From assembly GCF_001570745.1 (NCBI RefSeq), contig NZ_BCSG01000007.1, positions 1-64,000 on the forward strand: DNA of 64,000 nucleotides, written 5' to 3'. The stretch is from Alicyclobacillus mali NBRC 102425. GTDB taxonomy: Bacteria; Bacillota; Bacilli; Alicyclobacillales; Alicyclobacillaceae. The stretch's first letter is position 1; each line of letters starts with the position of its first letter. The notes below the pieces were generated by a model, which saw nothing but the letters and a program-made list of their open reading frames with translations, ran no database searches and had not been told where the DNA came from. Shown piece by piece: positions 1 through 7,857 of this stretch. A program made the translations under genes and the position numbers.

Positions 1-860
1 AAAAGGCTCATCTCATGATCAAGCTCCTGCGAAGCCCTTGGCTTGAGGCTCGCTGGATGATTGGCATCGATCCGGAGTCGGACGGGCTTCGTCGGGCTGC
101 AAAGCTCGGCCTGGAGGCGTCCGCAGAAGGGCTCAAGGCTGTCCTGGATCGCGGTGCGAGGCCGGACGTGGTGTTTGATGCCACCAGTGCGAAGGCCCAT
201 GTACGCCATGCGAGGTTGCTCCGTGAAGCGGGTATTCAAGCCATTGATCTGACACCAGCAGCACGAGGTCCGTATGTAATTGCAGCCGTCAATCTTAAGG
301 AACACCTCAACTCGCCCAACGTGAACATGGTGACGTGTGGAGGCCAGGCCACAGTGCCTATGGTGTACGCGGTCAGTAGGGTTGTACCAGTTCGATATGC
401 GGAGATTGTCGCGACCATTGCGAGTAAAAGTGCAGGCCCGGGGACTAGACAGAACATCGACGAGTTCACGCAAACTACTGCGCGAGCGCTGGAAAGCATC
501 GCAGGGGCGAAGCGCGGCAAGGCTATCATTATTCTGAATCCAGCAGATCCTCCCATTCTCATGCGAGATACGGTGTATTGCATGATCGAGGAAGCGTCTA
601 AGTCTGTAGTGGATCGCGTGCTGGAGTCCATTCATGAGATGGTTCGCCAAGTGCAAACTTATGTACCCGGTTACCGGTTGAACCGCGATCCTATCGTGAT
701 GGGAAACGTGGTGAGCATTTCACTCGAGGTAGAGGGACTTGGAGATTATCTGCCTGTTTATGCTGGAAACCTCGACATCATGACTGCGGCAGCGGTCAAG
801 TTTGGGGAAGAGTATGCGAAATACAAATTGGCGGCGGAAGGAGTGGAAATCCCACGATGA
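1..860 (+). CDS. mhpF: Acetaldehyde dehydrogenase (acetylating), 5'-truncated by the window
   Basis: Converts acetaldehyde, NAD+ and CoA to acetyl-CoA, the last step of the catechol meta-cleavage pathway. It normally works in a complex with the aldolase encoded next. The reading frame is open from base 3 up to and through the ATG at 15, and the residues before that Met continue the family alignment. The missing N-terminus should carry the GxGxxG NAD-binding loop, so the true start lies outside the window. The catalytic cysteine sits in [12 protein letters not shown] (Cys108 counted from the ATG at 15). The C-terminal dimerisation part is complete. The stop overlaps the next gene's ATG by 4 bases, so the two are translationally coupled. 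Family assignment is firm; the substrate could also be propanal. Confidence 0.9.
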   Translation, partial: KAHLMIKLLRSPWLEARWMIGIDPESDGLRRAAKLGLEASAEGLKAVLDRGARPDVVFDATSAKAHVRHARLLREAGIQAIDLTPAARGPYVIAAVNLKEHLNSPNVNMVTCGGQATVPMVYAVSRVVPVRYAEIVATIASKSAGPGTRQNIDEFTQTTARALESIAGAKRGKAIIILNPADPPILMRDTVYCMIEEASKSVVDRVLESIHEMVRQVQTYVPGYRLNRDPIVMGNVVSISLEVEGLGDYLPVYAGNLDIMTAAAVKFGEEYAKYKLAAEGVEIPR

Positions 861-1894
861 CGGCGATTCGAATCACGGATGTCACGTTGAGAGACGGAAT
901 GCACGCAGTTCGGCACCAGTTCAGCTTGGAGGACGCTCGAGCCATCGCCAATGCGTTGGACGCAACGGGTGTCGAGATTATCGAGGCTTCCCACGGCGAC
1001 GGCCTCGGGGGGAGTTCGATTCAATACGGATTTGCGAAGGAGGACGAAGAAGCGTATCTCCGCACTGTCTGTGAATCGGCGCCGAATACCAAGGTTGCAG
1101 CGCTCCTCTTGCCCGGCATCGGAACGGTAGACGACATGAAACGCGCGGTTGATTGCGGGATTCGAGTTATCCGTGTCGCAACGCACTCCACGGAGGCGGA
1201 TATTTCAGAGGAGCACATGCAGGAGGCGCGTAAACTGGGCCTCGAAGTCGTCGGATTTCTGATGCTTTCTCATATGACGCCTGCAAGCGTACTTGCGGAA
1301 GAAGCCAAGAAGATGGCCTCCTATGGCGCACATTGCGTGTACATCGTAGATTCCGCAGGGGCAATGCTGATGGATGAAGTAGCAGAGAAGGTCTCTTCAT
1401 TGCGTGCGGCGTTGCCACCTGAAGTGGAAGTTGGTTTTCACGCTCACAATAACCTCGGAGTGTCCGTCGCCAATTCTATTGAAGCGGTGCGTGCAGGCGC
1501 AGTGAGGATCGACGCCAGTCTCGCTGGATTAGGGGCTGGAGCTGGCAATACCCCCCTGGAGGTATTGGTCGCCGCTTGTGAAAAGCTCGGTATCGACACA
1601 GGTGTCGATCTGTACCGGGCGATGGATGCGTCGGAGGACGTTGTCAGACCCAGAATGCCTCGACCTGTGATACCCGACCGAGACAGTTTGACTCTGGGAT
1701 ATGCTGGCGTTTATTCGAGTTTCCTGTTGCACGCGGACCACGCGGCGAAGAGGTTCGGCGTGGATGCCAGAGATATTCTCCTTGAGCTCGGCAAGCGGAA
1801 AGTCGTCGGCGGGCAGGAAGATATGATTGTCGATGTGGCAGTTCGATTAGCACAAATGCATGCTCGTCAAACAGGGGGAGCGATATCGACGTGA
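857..1894 (+). CDS. mhpE: 4-hydroxy-2-oxovalerate aldolase
   Basis: Class II pyruvate aldolase that splits 4-hydroxy-2-oxovalerate into pyruvate and acetaldehyde and channels the aldehyde to the preceding dehydrogenase. It is 345 residues, normal for DmpG/MhpE. The DVTLRDGMH motif near residue 8 holds the catalytic Arg and metal-binding Asp of the HMGL-like TIM barrel. The HAHNN motif near residue 195 provides the metal-binding histidines. A C-terminal domain of about 60 residues (communication domain) is present. The ATG overlaps the upstream stop. Upstream meta-cleavage genes are probably just outside the window. Confidence 0.93.
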   Translation: MTAIRITDVTLRDGMHAVRHQFSLEDARAIANALDATGVEIIEASHGDGLGGSSIQYGFAKEDEEAYLRTVCESAPNTKVAALLLPGIGTVDDMKRAVDCGIRVIRVATHSTEADISEEHMQEARKLGLEVVGFLMLSHMTPASVLAEEAKKMASYGAHCVYIVDSAGAMLMDEVAEKVSSLRAALPPEVEVGFHAHNNLGVSVANSIEAVRAGAVRIDASLAGLGAGAGNTPLEVLVAACEKLGIDTGVDLYRAMDASEDVVRPRMPRPVIPDRDSLTLGYAGVYSSFLLHADHAAKRFGVDARDILLELGKRKVVGGQEDMIVDVAVRLAQMHARQTGGAIST

Positions 1895-2889
1895 TCGCGA
1901 AGCAAACAGTGATGCGCCTAGGTGTTGCGGTTGCACTCCTGCACATGGTGTCGCTCGCGATGCTCGCAATCGGTACTCGGCACCACCCAGCTCTATTGGG
2001 GCTCGGCGCTGTGGCGTATACCTTGGGGATGCGTCATGCGTTTGATGCGGATCACATTGCCGCCATCGACAACACCGTTCGCAAGCTGCGCCAAGAAGGC
2101 GTGGATGCGACTGGCGTAGGCTTTTTCTTTTCGATGGGGCATTCTACTGTCGTTTGTCTGATGGCGATCGCGACCGCGTTCGCAGTTCGTGCGGCGGAGC
2201 GGAGTCTGCCTACCCTCGAGAACATCGGCGGCTACGTAGGAACCGTGGTGTCCGCAGCATTTTTGTTCATCATTGGGCTCGTGAACTTGAATATTCTAGT
2301 GCAACTCATGCGGCATTGGCGTCAGCACCGAGTCAGCAGTCCATCAAATGCAGATGTGGAACATCTTCTGCATTCGAGAGGGTTAATTTACCGGATGACG
2401 GGACGTTTCTTTCGATTCGTGCGGCGGAGTTCCGATATCTATCCCATCGGCTTCCTGTTTGGGTTGGGTTTCGACACTGCGAGCGAGATTGCCTTACTCG
2501 CCATTTCTGCGGGAGCGGCCAAATCGGCCCTCCCTGTAGTAGGAATTCTGTCCTTGCCTCTGCTTTTCGCAAGTGGCATGAGCTTGTTTGACACTGCTGA
2601 CGGAGTATGGATGTGCAGAGCGTATGGAGCGGCGTTCGCATCTCCTGCGCGTCGTCTGTCCTACAATGTCCTTACAACGGGACTGTCCGTCCTCGTGGCG
2701 CTGTCTATTGGTGCGTTGGAGGCCGTACAGGTGTTGACACAGTCTATCGGATGGACTCGCGGTTTTTGGGGATGGTTGCAGAACATTGACCTCGGTCCAA
2801 TTGGAATTGCGATTGTGGCGGTTTTTGCGCTTGTCTTCGCGACGAGCTATGTGCTTTGGGGGCGTATTCCGCCTCACCAAGAGACATGA
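1891..2889 (+). CDS. Nickel/cobalt permease, HoxN/NixA (NiCoT) family
   Basis: Integral membrane transporter for Ni2+ or Co2+. The family signature HAFDADHI (HX4DH) lies near residue 49, and the second signature GLGFDTASE lies near residue 190. About eight hydrophobic segments and a 332-residue length fit the NiCoT family. The start is GTG at 1891, overlapping the aldolase stop (GTGA), with AGGGGGAG about ten bases upstream. It is therefore the last gene of the meta-cleavage operon. Metal specificity cannot be told from sequence. A link to metal supply for a pathway enzyme is possible but unproven. Confidence 0.88.
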   Translation: MIAKQTVMRLGVAVALLHMVSLAMLAIGTRHHPALLGLGAVAYTLGMRHAFDADHIAAIDNTVRKLRQEGVDATGVGFFFSMGHSTVVCLMAIATAFAVRAAERSLPTLENIGGYVGTVVSAAFLFIIGLVNLNILVQLMRHWRQHRVSSPSNADVEHLLHSRGLIYRMTGRFFRFVRRSSDIYPIGFLFGLGFDTASEIALLAISAGAAKSALPVVGILSLPLLFASGMSLFDTADGVWMCRAYGAAFASPARRLSYNVLTTGLSVLVALSIGALEAVQVLTQSIGWTRGFWGWLQNIDLGPIGIAIVAVFALVFATSYVLWGRIPPHQET

Positions 2890-3036
2890 ACGAACTTGAA
2901 TCAGGTGATCCATTCCTTTGTTTCCTGTAAATTTGGCTATCCAGCATGGATCATGGCATCATACGCATGTATAAAGGTGTTCATGATGTGGGATTCGCTG
3001 AGTTCGGTCCCAAGGCCATTTTCACCGATCTTACGG

Positions 3037-3066
3037 CGGAGAGCCCCAGATATCTGGGGCTCTCCG
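3037..3066 (+). terminator. Perfect 30-bp palindrome in the 2890-3257 intergenic region
   Basis: The arms CGGAGAGCCCCAGAT and ATCTGGGGCTCTCCG are perfectly complementary with no spacer. It lies about 150 bases after the permease stop. No T-tract follows (GTGTCTCTTCG), so it is a weak intrinsic terminator or a DNA/RNA element of another kind. The rest of this 368-base gap is ordinary up to base 3090 and then extremely AT-rich. Confidence 0.55.
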
Positions 3067-3089
3067 TGTCTCTTCGTAAGAAGTGGTCT

Positions 3090-3170
3090 AGATACAATTA
3101 TAAAAATTTATCTATAATACCTTAAAAGATTAAAAGTTAATTTTATTTCATAAAAATATATAAATCGAAG
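3090..3170 (+). promoter_or_regulatory. AT-rich promoter region of the secreted protein gene
   Basis: A very AT-rich stretch unlike the surrounding DNA. It has a consensus TATAAT at 3113-3118 and TACAAT at 3094-3099; no clear -35 stands out. It lies about 140 bases upstream of the start at 3258. AT-richness of this kind could act as an UP element or mark the border of acquired DNA. Confidence 0.4.
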
Positions 3171-3257
3171 GGTTATGCCGGATAGATCACGGAAGCTCGT
3201 TCAAGAATGCGTCATAGTGACATCACAAAGTCGATGACCTGGACAAAGAGGTGTCAC

Positions 3258-4589
3258 ATGAAACCTGAAAACTTCAAAATGGCGTTGGCAGCAACGCTGG
3301 CTGCTTTAACGACTGCTACGGCGTCACCGTCGTTCGCTCACGCAACTGCCCAACATGACGGCCATGCTGTCGTCTTGGGCGAACGAAAGTTTCCTTATCC
3401 ATACAAGGCGATGTTGGCTATCTCGTCAGACGCAGATAGCGAAACGTTACGCAAGTTCAATCTGGTTCATGAATTCATCAACACAAACATCAACACGCCT
3501 CTCGGCAAAGGTCTAGGCTTGGATTTTTCGGATTCCTTTTTCATGTATAACGGCACGAATATGCCTGGTTACGTTGATATTGGACAGAAGCCTATGACAG
3601 ATGAAATGTCTTGGTATCGCGGTGTCTCTGATCAATGGTTCGACGCCGCTGCAATTAATCACTACATTCACGTTGGTTGGATCGATACCATGCACACCTT
3701 TGGCGATTTTTCCATGGTTGACACTCATGAAACAAAATTCTCAAGGGCATTGGCGCGTCGGGCCATAGCACAGCTAAACGCATGTGGAGATCATTTGATG
3801 GTGTGGACGGATCACGGAAACCAGTCCAATGTAGATAACTTTGGCGATTACGGTAATGGATCGTTCTATTCATATCAACAAGGCGCAAATCCATGGTCGC
3901 CATACTATCACACGGATCTGGCGGTTCCCTATGGAATTCATTTTGTCTGGCCAGATACACATAGCGATCAGTTTGGGATGAGTTCGATGATTTACCCACT
4001 ACAACTGCCGGATGGGCGGCGGGTGTGGGGATTTTGGCGATACACGAGCGCGGGACAGTCCCCCTCAGGTGCTCAGGAGTGGAATTGGACACCTTATCAC
4101 TTAGATGAACAATTATCACAGGCACATTTGGACGCTCTCGTTCGCAATCAAGACTATTCGATTATCGCACAGCACCTCTGCGGAACTACGTATCCTGGAG
4201 TACTCCCTAGAAGTGCCGTAGATGCATTGGAACGACTCGCGCAATACTATCGAGAAGGAAAAATTTTGGTTACCAGAACGAGTAGATTGCTTGTTTATAA
4301 CGTGTCACAACAGTATGTATCATACAGCGTGACCTATTCAGGTGGACAGGCTATCGTGCACGTCTGGTCAATTCGTGATCCCGTCTTAGGTACGCATGTT
4401 CCCACGATCGATGAGATTCGCGGCTTGACGTTCTACACGACAGATCCTCAGCGAACCGTGATCGAGATCGGAGACGTACCGGTTCCGGAAAATCTTATAC
4501 AAGACAACCCGACTGATGGCTATGCGCCCAGTGTGGAGATCGAATGGTGGCCGGCAGACACCAACAATTATGCTGTTTCATCACCATAA
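3258..4589 (+). CDS. Secreted protein of unknown function, possibly deacetylase-like
   Basis: 443 residues from ATG 3258, chosen because AGAGGTG lies 7 bases upstream and a clean signal peptide follows: KPENFK, then a hydrophobic stretch to SFAHA near residue 28. An in-frame ATG at 3207 would put 17 extra residues before the signal and is unlikely. The mature part is rich in His, Asp, Trp and Tyr. It contains a strand-like AMLAISSDADSET, then HVGWIDTMHTFGDF and WTDHGNQ, which loosely recall the metal-site motifs of polysaccharide-deacetylase barrels; I cannot make a firm family call. The next plus-strand gene is a true NodB-type deacetylase, with a Crp/Fnr regulator between them on the opposite strand. 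Base composition is lower in GC than the flanks. Confidence 0.6.
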   Translation: MKPENFKMALAATLAALTTATASPSFAHATAQHDGHAVVLGERKFPYPYKAMLAISSDADSETLRKFNLVHEFINTNINTPLGKGLGLDFSDSFFMYNGTNMPGYVDIGQKPMTDEMSWYRGVSDQWFDAAAINHYIHVGWIDTMHTFGDFSMVDTHETKFSRALARRAIAQLNACGDHLMVWTDHGNQSNVDNFGDYGNGSFYSYQQGANPWSPYYHTDLAVPYGIHFVWPDTHSDQFGMSSMIYPLQLPDGRRVWGFWRYTSAGQSPSGAQEWNWTPYHLDEQLSQAHLDALVRNQDYSIIAQHLCGTTYPGVLPRSAVDALERLAQYYREGKILVTRTSRLLVYNVSQQYVSYSVTYSGGQAIVHVWSIRDPVLGTHVPTIDEIRGLTFYTTDPQRTVIEIGDVPVPENLIQDNPTDGYAPSVEIEWWPADTNNYAVSSP

Positions 4590-4597
4590 TTCTACAT

Positions 4598-5338
4598 TTA
4601 AAAGGATTGTTGGGATTGTGTCGTGTCACGGTAGATTGGGTGCCACTTACGGTCGAACTCAGAACTGTATGCGTTGTCCGCGAGCTTGGTTAGGTGCGGA
4701 ATATTGAGCAATGAAATCTGATTGCGTCTCACACGGATGAGCCCCATCTGCTCTAATTCCTGAAGTGCTCGGGATACCGATTCTCGATGGATCCCGAGTG
4801 CTTCAGCGATCTCCTGTTGGGTCACATTGAGACCGCGAGCCTCAGGGTCGGAGGACGATGCGTTACTATGTAAATCCACCAGATAGTTTGCGATTCTCTC
4901 AGTAGAACTGCAAAAGGCAAGGTACCGAATCTTGCGGTCAGCTTGCGTCAGGCGCTCTACCACAACGGCGAACAAGCAGTGCCACAGCTTCGGATACACA
5001 TATAGCAATTCAAGTAAGATGTTAGTTTGCACAACCCATAGCACGGCGTCAGAGGCAGCCATCACGCTGGCCGTCCGCTTCATTTCTTGATAGATTGCCT
5101 CTGCTTCTCCAATACACTGCCCTGGATACTGGAAACCCAAGGTCAAAATCCGGTGATCTTTCTGTGTGAATATTCTAAGTGTTCCGCTTTTAACGACGTA
5201 CATCTCGTGTCGATCTTCTCCCTCGTAATAAAGGACCCTACCCCGATGAAGATATTTACAAGGGCACCGGTTTAAGCGATCTCGGTCTCGATCGCTGAGT
5301 GGAATGCTGCGAAAAAGCGGCGTGTCAGCCAAGTGCAT
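4598..5338 (-). CDS. Crp/Fnr-family transcriptional regulator
   Basis: 246 residues from ATG 5338, chosen because GGAGGAAGG lies just upstream; longer in-frame starts lack a ribosome binding site. The N-terminal half is a cyclic-nucleotide-binding-type beta-roll (GRVLYYEGEDRHEMYVVKSGTL). It is followed by the dimerisation helix and a C-terminal winged helix with the recognition motif TQQEIAEALGIHRESVSRAL. The N-terminal Cys residues do not form an obvious Fnr [4Fe-4S] pattern, and the effector is unknown. It is convergent with the secreted protein gene (8-base gap) and divergent from the deacetylase gene, so it is a good candidate regulator of both. Confidence 0.88.
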   Translation of the reverse strand: MHLADTPLFRSIPLSDRDRDRLNRCPCKYLHRGRVLYYEGEDRHEMYVVKSGTLRIFTQKDHRILTLGFQYPGQCIGEAEAIYQEMKRTASVMAASDAVLWVVQTNILLELLYVYPKLWHCLFAVVVERLTQADRKIRYLAFCSSTERIANYLVDLHSNASSSDPEARGLNVTQQEIAEALGIHRESVSRALQELEQMGLIRVRRNQISLLNIPHLTKLADNAYSSEFDRKWHPIYRDTTQSQQSF

Positions 5339-5429
5339 GATGATCCTTCCTCCGTGAACCACAATCGGAGTGATATGACAAGACCTACTCTTCATTTTAG
5401 GTAATTCATTCCGGTTGTCAAAGTAATTT

Positions 5430-5441
5430 GTGACGGATCAC
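5430..5441. promoter_or_regulatory. Candidate Crp/Fnr half-site pair GTGA-N4-TCAC
   Basis: GTGA and TCAC half-sites separated by 4 bases lie in the divergent region between the Crp/Fnr gene and the deacetylase gene. They sit just upstream of TATATT/TATTAT -10-like hexamers at 5453-5460. The spacing is 2 bases shorter than the classic TGTGA-N6-TCACA site, so this is only suggestive. Confidence 0.3.
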
Positions 5442-5555
5442 TTGGGGTGTTCTATATTATGGAACTTGATGTTGGATCGATCACAGAAAAGAAGGGCGCT
5501 CGCTTGTATCTTCATCGCAGAGTGATTTACTTGGAATACAGAAGGGAGTCGGAGG

Positions 5556-6422
5556 ATGAAGGTCAAGGGGCGGCTGATACTGGCACTTGCTTTGGCTTTC
5601 ATGGCGAGCTTTGGGTGTGGAAAAGGTGTCAAGGTGCTTGCACAAGAATCGAATCAAGATCAGCCGGTCGACAAGGTCTGGCCTGAGGATCCTAGAAATT
5701 TCGAAGTAACGGAGCAAAAGATAGCGCGTTTGGACATAAGTGTTCCTATCCTTGAGTATCATGCTGCCAATGATGTTCCTGGAGACGAAGCCACACTGCG
5801 TAAGGGTCAGCTACAGCAGGAATTTTACTGGTTGAAGACGCATGGCTTTCATACGATTAACTTCGGACAATTGTATGCTGCGTGGTATTATGGCTATAAA
5901 CTTCCTCGACGTCCGATATTAATAACTTTTGACGATGGATATGAGAGCTTTTATACAGACGTCTTTCCGCTTCTTCAAAAATTTCGTTTTCAAGCTACTT
6001 GCTTCATTATCGCAGGCTATGTTCATACGTGGATAGATACCAAGGTGGAATTTCCGACCATGACCCAGGCTCAATTAGAGCAATTGCAAGCGAGTGGGTT
6101 GGTGGATATCGAAGGACATAGCTATTCGCATCCAAATCTGACCTATGTACCTTCGTCTAGACTGGAGCAAGAAATAAAAGGATCGTCGGAGATTCTGTCG
6201 AAGATTGTGAAGCACCCTATATGGGTGTTCTGTTATCCATACGGAGCTTATAATTCAACCATCATTCATACAGTGGAGACGAGCGGCTATGCTCTGGCCA
6301 CGACGCAAAACGAAGGCTATGCAAATCTTGCGCAAGGTCCGTACACCCTGGACCGTATTCCTATCCTTCGAGACACATCATTTCAGGAATTTCAAGAGAT
6401 TTTAGCGCCGTCTTTGCAATAA
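5556..6422 (+). CDS. Secreted polysaccharide deacetylase (NodB domain)
   Basis: Carbohydrate esterase family 4 protein of 288 residues. After a signal sequence (hydrophobic residues 6-20; SFGC gives an imperfect lipobox, or signal peptidase cleavage after VLA near 29) comes the NodB domain. Motif 1 is TFDDGYES near residue 125, with the catalytic Asp and metal-binding Asp. Motif 2 is EGHSYSHPN near 185, with the metal-binding His pair. FCYPYGAYN near 230 is motif 3. Such enzymes remove N-acetyl groups from surface polysaccharide or peptidoglycan; the substrate here is unknown. GGAGG lies directly before ATG 5556. The gene belongs to the AT-richer island and is followed by a TPR protein gene. 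Confidence 0.88.
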   Translation: MKVKGRLILALALAFMASFGCGKGVKVLAQESNQDQPVDKVWPEDPRNFEVTEQKIARLDISVPILEYHAANDVPGDEATLRKGQLQQEFYWLKTHGFHTINFGQLYAAWYYGYKLPRRPILITFDDGYESFYTDVFPLLQKFRFQATCFIIAGYVHTWIDTKVEFPTMTQAQLEQLQASGLVDIEGHSYSHPNLTYVPSSRLEQEIKGSSEILSKIVKHPIWVFCYPYGAYNSTIIHTVETSGYALATTQNEGYANLAQGPYTLDRIPILRDTSFQEFQEILAPSLQ

Positions 6423-6456
6423 TGACGGCAGGTCATTTTTCCGGAGCGGCTTTGCG

Positions 6457-7032
6457 ATGAGAGAGGAGGCATTTTTGTTGGTGTGGATTGATCATGCTGC
6501 GCATGGGGCTCAGACGCCTTCTGCGGAAGTAAGGTATTGGTACCGTGAAGGTTCCATCGCTTTTTCTGAACATCGCTATCTCGCGGCTATCGACGACGAA
6601 AACAGGGCCATTTCTGAAAATCCAGCCTTTGAGCCGGCTTACACAGTGAAAGGAATAGCTCTGGCGTATGCATATAATGACAGTTACAATGCAGCAATGT
6701 TGATTTTGCGCCAAGCCATTTCAATGAATCCCTATGACGGCTATGGCTGGTTCAACATTGGCCTATGCAATGAACGCTACGGCTTCTACGGTCAAGGGAT
6801 CGCTGCATATGAACATGCGATCCATCTTCGCCAACGCGCATGGTGGTTACCGTGGGCTTATTATGGGATTGCCTGTATCTACGGACGTGAGGGTGATGCG
6901 GAATTAGCGGTGAAGTATTTGAAGGAAGCCTTGAAATATAATCCTAAAACTATCCTGAACGCCGCGAGAAGTGAGCAAGATTTTGCTCCTGTTCGCGATA
7001 ATCCACAGTTCAAGGACCTGATTAATTCGTAA
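6457..7032 (+). CDS. TPR-repeat protein
   Basis: Up to 191 residues with tandem tetratricopeptide helices, for example the units starting near residues 30, 62, 95 and 133. Alternating Ala, Tyr and Gly positions are typical of TPRs, which act as protein-binding scaffolds. No signal peptide or transmembrane segment is seen. The ATG at 6457 has a poor ribosome binding site, while a strong GAGAGGAGG lies inside the frame at about 6461-6469. The real start is therefore probably TTG 6475/6478 or GTG 6481. It is 34 bases after the deacetylase stop, so likely the same transcript. The partner is unknown. Confidence 0.7.
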   Translation: MREEAFLLVWIDHAAHGAQTPSAEVRYWYREGSIAFSEHRYLAAIDDENRAISENPAFEPAYTVKGIALAYAYNDSYNAAMLILRQAISMNPYDGYGWFNIGLCNERYGFYGQGIAAYEHAIHLRQRAWWLPWAYYGIACIYGREGDAELAVKYLKEALKYNPKTILNAARSEQDFAPVRDNPQFKDLINS

Positions 7033-7118
7033 CGAGGACGTGTGAAGGATTTTCAAACACTTCAGAAAGCCTTTACATGTTCGCCGATTCGATCGAAAAT
7101 AGACCTTAGTTCGCAGGC

Positions 7119-7146
7119 GTCGCTTGCGAAGCGACTCAGCGAGTCG
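7119..7146. repeat. Two overlapping inverted repeats across the -35 of the paa regulator promoter
   Basis: GTCGCTT-GCG-AAGCGAC at 7119-7135 and CGACTC-AGC-GAGTCG at 7132-7146 share four bases. Both have perfect arms around 3-base centres. They cover the -35 hexamer and spacer of the promoter at 7124-7152 and differ from the 16-bp palindrome downstream. Confidence 0.55.
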
Positions 7147-7178
7147 TATAATGACGTTAAGCAAGCAAGCGCTTGCTT
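7124..7178 (+). promoter_or_regulatory. Promoter and TetR-type operator of the paa regulator gene
   Basis: -35 TTGCGA (7124-7129), 17-base spacer, -10 TATAAT (7147-7152). The perfect 16-bp palindrome AAGCAAGCGCTTGCTT (7163-7178) begins ten bases after the -10, where transcription should start. The same palindrome at the same distance from a -10 box occurs at 21446-21461. Placement over the start site fits repression, and autoregulation by the TetR protein is the simplest reading. Confidence 0.75.
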
Positions 7179-7204
7179 TGTAGTCTGCAGGAGGGGAGAC
7201 GAGC

Positions 7205-7813
7205 ATGCCGAGGCCGAGTCAAAAAGATCAGATTCTCGCCGCGGCGAGGAGGCTGTTCAGCGACAAGGGGTATCATGGCACAACCATCCGCGAAATCGCG
7301 GTGGAGGCAGGGGTACTCTCGGGCAGCCTGTACGCACACATTGACTCAAAAGAAGACTTATTATTCGAAATCGCTGACGAAGGGGCGGAGGCGTTTCTGT
7401 TGGCCGCTCGCGCTGTCGAGTCCAAATGGCAGGATCCTGTGGATCGCTTGCGTGAGGGACTGCGGGCGCACATTCGCGTTGTCGCGGATAAACAGGAGTC
7501 GGCAAAGGTGTTCTTTCACGAGTGGCGCGCGCTCTCCGATGACAGGCGCAAGGTGATTCAGTCGAAGCGGGATCGCTACGAGGCGCACTGGCGCAAGTGG
7601 ATTGAAGAGGGCATGGCGCAAGGGGACGTCCGGAGGGCAGATCCAAAATTTGTTCGTCTGTGCCTCCTTTCCGTTGCGAACTGGGTGTATCAGTGGTATC
7701 GGCCGGGAGGCGAATTCACGCCCGAGGATATCGCGGAACACTTCTGGGTGCTCTTGTTCAATGGGATCGGAACGGGTCAGCCCGCCGCATGCGAATTGCT
7801 GGGCGAAGCATGA
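7205..7813 (+). CDS. paaR: TetR-family regulator, probable repressor of phenylacetate genes
   Basis: 202 residues from ATG 7205, with GGAGGGGAG upstream. The N-terminal TetR helix-turn-helix spans about residues 10-55, with the recognition part TIREIAVEAGVLSGSLYAHI. A C-terminal ligand domain of the type seen in acyl-CoA-responsive TetR proteins follows. Family knowledge: such regulators next to paa genes usually respond to phenylacetyl-CoA. It is the first gene before paaABCD and is preceded by a palindromic operator also found before the 2-oxoacid dehydrogenase operon. The ligand is inferred. The gene symbol is by context, not by sequence certainty. Confidence 0.8.
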   Translation: MPRPSQKDQILAAARRLFSDKGYHGTTIREIAVEAGVLSGSLYAHIDSKEDLLFEIADEGAEAFLLAARAVESKWQDPVDRLREGLRAHIRVVADKQESAKVFFHEWRALSDDRRKVIQSKRDRYEAHWRKWIEEGMAQGDVRRADPKFVRLCLLSVANWVYQWYRPGGEFTPEDIAEHFWVLLFNGIGTGQPAACELLGEA

Positions 7814-7857
7814 CGCGAGCGCGACAAGCCGCCATCTTGAAAGGGGAGGCGAATGAG

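Noticed and set aside
2896-3117. 73-codon ORF in the intergenic region after the Ni/Co permease
   Set aside because: It contains the 30-bp palindrome, has no ribosome binding site and no recognisable composition or family.
3207-3257. Earlier start of the secreted protein at 3207
   Set aside because: No ribosome binding site, and it would place 17 charged residues before a proper signal peptide; ATG 3258 has AGAGGTG.
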